From: Cyclina sinensis
Lineage: Eukaryota > Mollusca > Bivalvia > Venerida > Veneridae
Assembly: GCA_012932295.1 (NCBI GenBank)
Contig: JAAONU010000001.1
Span: 24,672,193 to 24,736,192, forward strand
DNA: 64,000 bases
Direction of reading: 5' to 3'
Below the pieces are notes generated by a model. It was given only the letters and a program-made list of their open reading frames with translations. It was not told where the DNA came from and did not search any database. Both the position numbers and the translations under genes were made by a program. Below, piece by piece: positions 57,501 to 64,000 of the stretch. Positions within the stretch are counted from its first letter, which is position 1, and every line of letters begins with the position of its first letter.

Positions 57501-58702
57501 ATTGCAGTGTTTGAAACACTGCTGAGTAATGACATGAGCCAAAACTCTTAATATTTATTGAAAATTATTTCAAGTAATGTTCTTTCAAATAACTGTCATT
57601 AACATTTTGTAATTTAATTAATAGTAAAGTATACAAGAGAATGATAATTTAATGATTTAAAAATAGCATTAACTATATAAATGCACCAAAACTAAATAGG
57701 CCAGTAAACACAGAAATAAATCTGGCAAGCAATCTTGACCACTTAGGAAACAACCTTGACTAAACAGACCTTTGACCTAAAAAAGCAGAACTAAAGCTTC
57801 ATATATTTCCAGTATGTCAGATGACGTTAATTCACTTCCTTAAAAGCAATGAAAAATAATTTCATTATGTGTACAAGCAAAAGATCTGGAGCTTTAAATA
57901 TACCTGTGAACAAAAAAAAAGAGAAAAAAATGATAAAAAACCTTGGAACTTTGCCTTTTAGGAATTTTAGCACAACAACCTTTTTACCTGACAAAATGGT
58001 TCTGAATAAGATTTAATTACATGAAGAAGGACACTTTATTGATTTTGTCATATAATGGGATAGAAAAGTGAATGTACAGTCTATTTCAAGTATATGCCCT
58101 ACGTAATTAACCTTGAACAACAATTACTTCATAGTACATACAGCTGACCAATTCACCTTCAGCAAAGTAGTGCTAACAATTTTCTCATACTAAGTATTAA
58201 GAACAATATGATACAGTAAAAAGCTTGCTGCAAAACACTGGAGTAGTCTCCCTTTATTCTGAACTACTCTGTTCCACAAATTCCAGTTTCTTTGCATTAT
58301 ATACATGTATCTAGTAGTGTATTAAAATGGGAGCAGATAACTTATCTGAAATCTGCACACTAAACCTGGCTCAGTGCTTCAGCTTCTAATAGAAGATAAT
58401 GCCCGTACATATATGCTCATATGCTCTATGCAGAATTTCGTAAGCATATACACTCTTTCACAAAAAAGATCATCTCTTGGATGTGATAGCAACTACTTAA
58501 CAAAATGCTTCACTTACTGAACCACACAAAAATTTCCTTTTAAAAAAGCTTATTTGATATATATTGATATTAATATAAATTTACACTAACTTTTCACAAA
58601 TGTGTACTACATTTTGTATCTACCTGGCAAAACACCTTGAAAATATTCTATTTACATAATTATATCACAATCAGTCCTGGTTGTATGCTTTCCTGTAAGC
58701 TT

Positions 58703-61514
58703 TCATTTCTTCTGCTTATTTTTCAACTGTTCAATGTAAAATCCTAATGCTTTCTGTACCGAATCTTTCGTGATGAAATTAACGAAATGGTCAATATCTT
58801 CTTCTCTTCTTGACATCAGTTTGTCCACCAGCGGCTTTTTCATCTGCGTCTTAGTTAGCTGCCTTGCAAAATCTGAGAATGAAAAAAAAAACCTTGAATC
58901 ATAACGGGGTCTTACCATAGGAAAAACCTAAGCAAAGACCTTAATTACCATCCATAATAATGCCTTGTATATGTGTTCTTTTGTCTGCTTTGGCTCTGTG
59001 AATACATTAAGTTTCCATAAAAGCATCTCATATATGATTTAGTGAAGCCAAACCACTTCTCCTATTTATTAAACAGCTGTATTGTCCATGGCCTGAAGTT
59101 AGTAAATGACTTTGCTAATTTTAATCTTCCAGAAAAAAAGATAATCAGATTCTGTTATGGATAAAATTACTAGTCTAAGTATTACCAGTTGCCAAAGTAG
59201 CCACTAGCTGCTAAAATTTCTGACATGTTTGAAATTTCTAATAAAGTTATTTCATAACGGTATGTACATTTTTGACTAAATGGAAAATCTGGCCTCCAAG
59301 TTTCATCTCTAAGCATTAACCTATTTATTTTCTCAATAACTCACCTGGTATTTTGAGCCAGGACTGCATTTCATTTTGTGCCTTTTCAAGAACAATTTCT
59401 GGAGTGACAACCTCGTCCACTAGGCCTATTTTTAAAGCTTGTTCTGAAGTCATCATTATTCCTTTCTGACAAGACAGTTCGGCCTGTCGATACCCTACCA
59501 TACGCTCCATGGAATCAACAAACCTGTACATAAATTATAACATTGTGTTACACAAGTCAAGGAGGTTTGAAATTTTCAAGCTGGCTGTCCATCTACTGAT
59601 CACACAAGAGGTAGAGCCAAGAATACTGTCAGCAGAATACATAACCAATAAGAAAGATTTTGATCTCAAGATATACGCACCGTAAAAGTATTACTTATTT
59701 AAAATACACATTTTGAAATCTACTTCATGTACAAGCACATGAGAATAAACATCATTTTGTATGCTGTATTAACAACAGTTTCCTGCTTTACACAAAGAAC
59801 ATGTAACATAACTATGCTTAATGCAGTTATATTAGTTTTATATTGAATTAATTATTACCCAATGTCAAGGCGTTAGTTAAATATTCTCAGTGCAAAAGGT
59901 AAACTGAATGCATTAGTATTAGGTTATATATACAGAGAGTTGTTGTGCCATTTTAGGTCAATAACCGATTCTCTAAATGAGCACTTTCTAAGTGTCCTAA
60001 AGCCAAATGAAAACAAGTTGAACATATGTTCTTTTTTTAAATTATCAATTATTTCTTATTTTATAGTGAACGAGCTTGCGCTATATCATCAATTCATTGT
60101 AGTGAACAGGACATCTGCCTGCCTCTAAATTCAATAAAATCTGTTGGAATGGGTGTTAAACTTCCTAGCAACCAATGATATGGAAAAAACACTTACCAGA
60201 AAGGAGGAATAATGCCCTGAAAGAGTAGACAAATAAATTTCAGAAATAATCTTTCATCACTTAAGAAAAAAAACATCTAACAGAGTAGTAATTATTCCAC
60301 ATAGTTATCTTTGTTTTGCCTCTGCTTTCTATCAACTTTTAAGACATAGTTGTTACTTTGTCAAAATACAAGATTTCCAAAACATTTTTCATAACTTTTT
60401 TTGTAACTGTGTTTGTTTTTTGGCAGTCATCACATCTAAGATAACAATAATTATGAAGCTCATGACTATCATTATCATTATTATTATCACTATGATAATT
60501 ATGAATGCTATAATTTTCATACACTACTGTAGTACAGGTAACAGGTTTGCAGAGACCTACCAGCTGTGTTTCATTTAGACCTATTGAGAAATTCTGCACC
60601 ATAATTCTGTAATCACAACACATGGCTAGCAGACATCCACCAGCTGGACTGTGACCCTAAAACAAAATAACTTTAATTTAGTTTTTGACAGAAAAAAAAC
60701 TATTAATTTATTTGATCACAACGAAAACAACTCCTTGATACCATATACTTTTGTGGTTTGTTATAAAAAAAACTTCAACATTCAGAGTTATATTGTGAAA
60801 ATGGGCATCCTTTCAAGATGTCAATACTAAACAGCTTTTTTTCTTTGAAGTACTATGACAAGCCCTGAGCAAAGTGACATATTACTTTTTCATTACTTTT
60901 CCTTCTATTGCCTGTTAAATGTTAATACTGGAAAATGCTTAAAGCAAAAACATGTACATTTGGCATAATATCAGTCCTGTAATCATGGAAAGTGCAATCT
61001 CTAAGTATGGTTTTTAATTCTAAAAGTCCCTACTCAGTACTAGTTAAAGCCTAGACAGTGAAAAAAGCACCAAGCTAATTTCTTTATTGATTATTCCAGG
61101 ATCCAGATTTAGGTAAACCTATTACGGGACTGAAAACTGTTTTACTTCAGTATAAAAATTAGGATAACGCAGATTTAAGAATCTAAATCAAATGAAAGTA
61201 TTTCATTTCAATAAATCATAATTATGTCCTTGAAAAAAACAGAATATTTAAAATGAAGAAATTTCAAGAGTAAATAAGTAACTTTACATGTTAAGTAAAA
61301 GAGCAGTTTGTTGGTTTTTTGACCAATTTTAACAGTTCACAAATAATCTTCTATTACATATTCTTACATTTATGGCTGCTATTGTTGCTAATCTAGAATT
61401 GTAAAGGTTCATCCAAACCCCCTGTAGCTCCCTCCAGAATTCTGTCAGTCTTTCCTTCTTTGGATTATACATCTCCATGATATCAAGTCCAGCACAAAAT
61501 ATTTTGTTGTTGCT
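58703..61514 (-). CDS. ECI1: Enoyl-CoA delta isomerase 1, mitochondrial, C-terminal 203 aa (5-prime exons off window)
   Basis: Crotonase-fold enzyme that moves cis-3 or trans-3 double bonds to trans-2 so that unsaturated fatty acids can enter beta-oxidation in mitochondria. Exons: 61,514-61,368, 60,656-60,561, 60,216-60,197, 59,523-59,345, 58,872-58,703; phases agree. Family segments: FCAGLDIMEM, FWRELQGVWMNLYNS, the oxyanion-hole loop GHSPAGGCL, CDYRIM, SIGLNETQL with the likely catalytic Glu, GIIPPFW, ALKIGLVDEVV, and ARQLTKTQMKKP near the end. The C-terminus KNKQKK lacks a peroxisomal SKL signal, which favours ECI1 over ECI2. The 20-bp exon at 60,197-60,216 codes for GIIPPF plus part of a Trp. 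The N-terminal third, with any mitochondrial targeting sequence, is to the right of 64,000. Confidence 0.94.
59850..60110. repeat. Dispersed repeat shared with 51,100-51,360
   Basis: Second copy of the family, inside an ECI1 intron between the 179-bp exon and the 20-bp microexon, in the same orientation as the first. Confidence 0.65.
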
Positions 61515-62039
61515 CTGCAAAGAAAAAATACCTGGTATATAGTAAAATGTTTATCTGAAAATCTGATACATTAATGCATCATTTCATTCTGAAGGCATCA
61601 TTTCAAACTTAGAAAATTAAACCAGTCCAAAGAACCATTTTAAACCTAGACCTAAACCAGGTTTACGAAGCCTTTGACCCTAAACATAAAATTTTGTAAA
61701 CTACCATGGAAAACACTATCCCTAATTACATATTAATGGTTCTAAATATAACACCTATGATGAAACCAATCATTGCAAATCTTGAGAATTCTTAACTTTG
61801 AGCCAAAGCCAATTTGCCTAACCAACTGTAGTAGTTCCTTAACAAGACTCCATACAGGAGTGTTTCTATTAACTTAAAGTTGATTTATTTACTTAAAGTT
61901 GATTTACCACCACTTCTAACAAAAACTTATTAAACAAGTAGATCAGTCACTAACTGACAGACAATCCTGCCTGCGCTAGTACAGTATGTTCTTAGGGTGA
62001 ATAAGAATGTATTAAATTCAAACTTGAATGGGAATTATA
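61515..62039. other. ECI1 intron, left of the mariner insertion
   Basis: No exon or repeat recognised. Together with 63,900-64,000 it forms the intron at the window edge. Confidence 0.5.
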
Positions 62040-63897
62040 CGAGGGGTGATTCAAAAGTTCGCGGAATTTATCTCTAAATCATTTATTTTTTCACCGAATC
62101 ACATTAAATTTCGCATAAATATAATTCAACGTATTTTAACTAACATTTTCGTTTAGTTTATGGAATATGTGTAACCGGAAGAATATAAATGGTCTCCATA
62201 GCAACCACGGTTAGGTGACTTGAAGCAGGCCAAAATATTTCGTTTTACTAATTCACTTCAGACGATAGTATGTTTTCAAATGTTGCTCAATTTTGGCGCG
62301 AACGTAACTGACGTTAGAATGACGTGTTGACGTCATTTCCTATAATTTTGATTACATTACGTTGAACCGTTACTCCACAGCAGCGAGTTGTCGCCATGTC
62401 TTCAACTTCTTCCGCGACGTCAACAAGTGAATTGGAGCTACGCGCAGTTGTGAAATTTTGTGTTGGACTCAAACTTACACCAGTTGAGACGTTGAATCAA
62501 ATTAAAAACTCGCATACATTACAACCTTGTGGTAAATCGTTTGTCTACAAATGGCATGAGCGATTTCGGAACGGCAGAAAATCGGTACTTGATGACGATA
62601 GAGCAGGTAGACCAGCATCCGCTATGACGACGAGCAACGCAACGTTAGTGAGAGAGCTTTTGGACAACGACCGGCGCTTAACGGTTAGGGGTATTGCAGA
62701 GGAACTCTCCCTATCGTATTCTACTGTGCAACGAATTCTTACAGAAGAGCTAAATATGTCCAAAGTATCTGCGCGTTGGGTGCCCAGACTTCTGACTGAT
62801 GAAAACAAGCAGCGGAGGTTAGAATGTTCTCAGCAATTTCTGGATCTGTACGACGCACAGGGTGACGAGTTTTTGGACAAAATCATCACGACAGACGAGA
62901 CATGGTTATACCATTATGATCCAGAGTCGAAACAGCAGTCGTCCGTCTGGAAGTCACCAGACACACCTCCACCAAAAAAGGCCAGGACAACACGCAGCTG
63001 CAAAAAGGAAATGTTCATCTTCTTCATGGATAGACAAGGGCTTTTGCTTCAACACAAGGTGCGCGACGGATGTACCGTAAATGCCGACTATTATTCAAAG
63101 GTATGCCGCATTTTAGTCATACAAACGATCAACACTTATATATTATTTTTATAACAAACTAATATTTTACAGTATGTATTGTTTCAAATAACAAAATATA
63201 TAAAAATATTATTTAAAATGTGCCGCTTTTTACTTTCTTAAACTTAAATTATTTCATGTTTTCCCGTTTGTTTGTTTGACTTCAGGTGCTTAGACGCGAT
63301 CTGATACAGGCTCTGCGCCGCAAGCGCCCCCTGTTGGTACTGGATGATGTTATACTCCATCATGACAACGCTCCAGCACATCGGGCACAGAGTACAGAGT
63401 TAGAGATTTCACTGCTTGGTTTCAGTCTCTTACCACATCCGCCGTACAGCCCGGATCTAGCACCGATGGACTTTCGTCTGTTTCCAGATATGAAGAGGGA
63501 ACTCAGAGGCCAGAGATTTGAAACAACATTAGAGCTACGCAATAAGGCTCGTGAAGTAATCTCTTCATTCAGTCAGGATTGGTTTAAGGTAACATTTATG
63601 CAATGGGTACAAAGGCATAGGAAGTGTGTAGCGACGGGCGGCGATTACGTCGAGAAGGTGAATCGTACGCTAGAATTTGACCGTTAGTGACGTCGACGTC
63701 GTGATGGCGTGCGTCAAGTGCCGGTCATGTATACAATTCAAATATGTACAAACGATTTATTAGTAAATGTATTTCAATGAGATTACGGCTCTGCTTTAGT
63801 ATTGAGTAAACGTATCGAGTGATGTAATTTTTGTGTTTGTATTGTCTTTTCCGTTCTAGTAATAAAGCAATTCCGCGAACTTTTGAATCACCCCTCG
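62040..63897 (+). mobile_element. Mariner transposon, apparently intact, 1,858 bp
   Basis: 29-bp perfect terminal inverted repeats beginning CGAGGGGTGATTCAAAAGTT (62,040-62,068 and 63,869-63,897), flanked by TA on both sides (62,038-62,039 and 63,898-63,899). It encodes a full transposase with all catalytic residues. It lies in an ECI1 intron, antisense to that gene. Perfect repeats and an undamaged frame suggest a young, possibly still mobile copy. Confidence 0.96.
62396..63687 (+). CDS. Mariner transposase with one intron, 368 aa
   Basis: Cut-and-paste DNA transposase (DD34D). Coding parts are 62,396-63,100 and 63,286-63,687. The frame stays open for 17 codons into the 185-bp gap, but family alignment requires the jump, and the gap has a consensus donor AAG|GTATGC and acceptor TTGACTTCAG|GTG. 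Two helix-turn-helix regions for binding the repeats are in the N-terminal part (VETLNQIK…SFVYKWHERF, then LTVRGIAEELSLSYSTVQRIL). The linker has WVPRLLTDENK. The catalytic aspartates are D167 (TTDETWLYHYDPES), D262 (HHDNAPAHR) and D297 (SPDLAPMD), with 34 residues between the last two. Length compares with about 345-355 aa for typical mariners; the extra residues are a Ser/Thr-rich N-terminus. The start ATG follows GTTGTCGCC. Confidence 0.93.
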
Positions 63898-63899
63898 TA

Positions 63900-64000
63900 T
63901 ATTAACTACGGAATGCCTTGAGGGATGCATGTTAACCCTTAACCTGCTGGAACCGAAATTGATTAGCCTTTGCCACCAGTATAGAGCCAGGCTAGCCTGC
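63900..64000. other. Right edge: ECI1 intron with dispersed repeat
   Basis: From about 63,930 it matches the repeat at 57,300-57,500 in reverse orientation, cut off by the window end. Confidence 0.6.

Noticed and set aside
62545..62808. Minus-strand 87-codon frame in the mariner
   Set aside because: Antisense shadow of the transposase.

Overview
This is a window of animal nuclear DNA, most likely from a marine bivalve mollusc or a close lophotrochozoan. The evidence is AT-rich sequence, intron-rich genes with GT-AG boundaries, animal gene families (ARPC1, CNPY3/4, ECI1), and a dense load of mariner, Gypsy, hAT and SINE elements plus short-period repeats of kinds I associate with bivalve genomes. 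The species call is inference. No bacterial, viral or CRISPR structure is present. Layout, left to right. Positions 1-21,386 are shaped by one tandem segmental duplication with a repeat distance of about 12.66 kb. Unit 1 is cut by the left edge of the window and ends at 8,723. Unit 2 runs from 8,724 to 21,386. Each unit carries an uncharacterised 383-residue, lysine-rich gene on the minus strand (1,770-4,329 and 14,018-16,767, both open) and the last three exons of an actin-nucleation subunit gene, ARPC1. Only unit 2 is joined to the rest of ARPC1, which is complete at 18,296-26,987 (minus, 12 coding exons, 371 aa). Unit 1 holds an orphan three-exon tail whose last exon was duplicated again in a 452-bp tandem repeat. 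Between the two tails lies a plus-strand tetratricopeptide-repeat gene (9,691-11,713) broken by a one-base frameshift near 11,225. Positions 30,816-50,896 hold a canopy (CNPY3/4-type) ER co-chaperone gene on the plus strand, 244 aa. Intron 1 holds a 6.4-kb Gypsy-type LTR retrotransposon (31,312-37,703, minus strand, TCTTT target duplication), and a 1-kb hAT-type element is nested inside its 3-prime LTR. The most striking feature is in the second half of the gene: three consecutive exons of exactly 85 bp (46,754, 47,951, 48,797), all in the same phase and all encoding alternative versions of one segment. They must be used one at a time. One resembles the vertebrate CNPY3 version of this segment and another the CNPY4 version. 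Positions 58,703-61,514 hold the C-terminal half of a mitochondrial enoyl-CoA delta isomerase gene (ECI1, minus strand); its 5-prime exons lie beyond the right edge. The intron at the window edge contains an apparently intact mariner element (62,040-63,897) with 29-bp perfect inverted repeats and a transposase of 368 aa interrupted by a clean 185-bp spliceosomal-type intron, which is unusual for a mariner. The remaining DNA is introns and intergenic sequence filled with SINE copies, minisatellites and 150-400 bp repeat families, several of which carry arrays of AGGTCA half-sites. The host genes are not functionally linked to each other.
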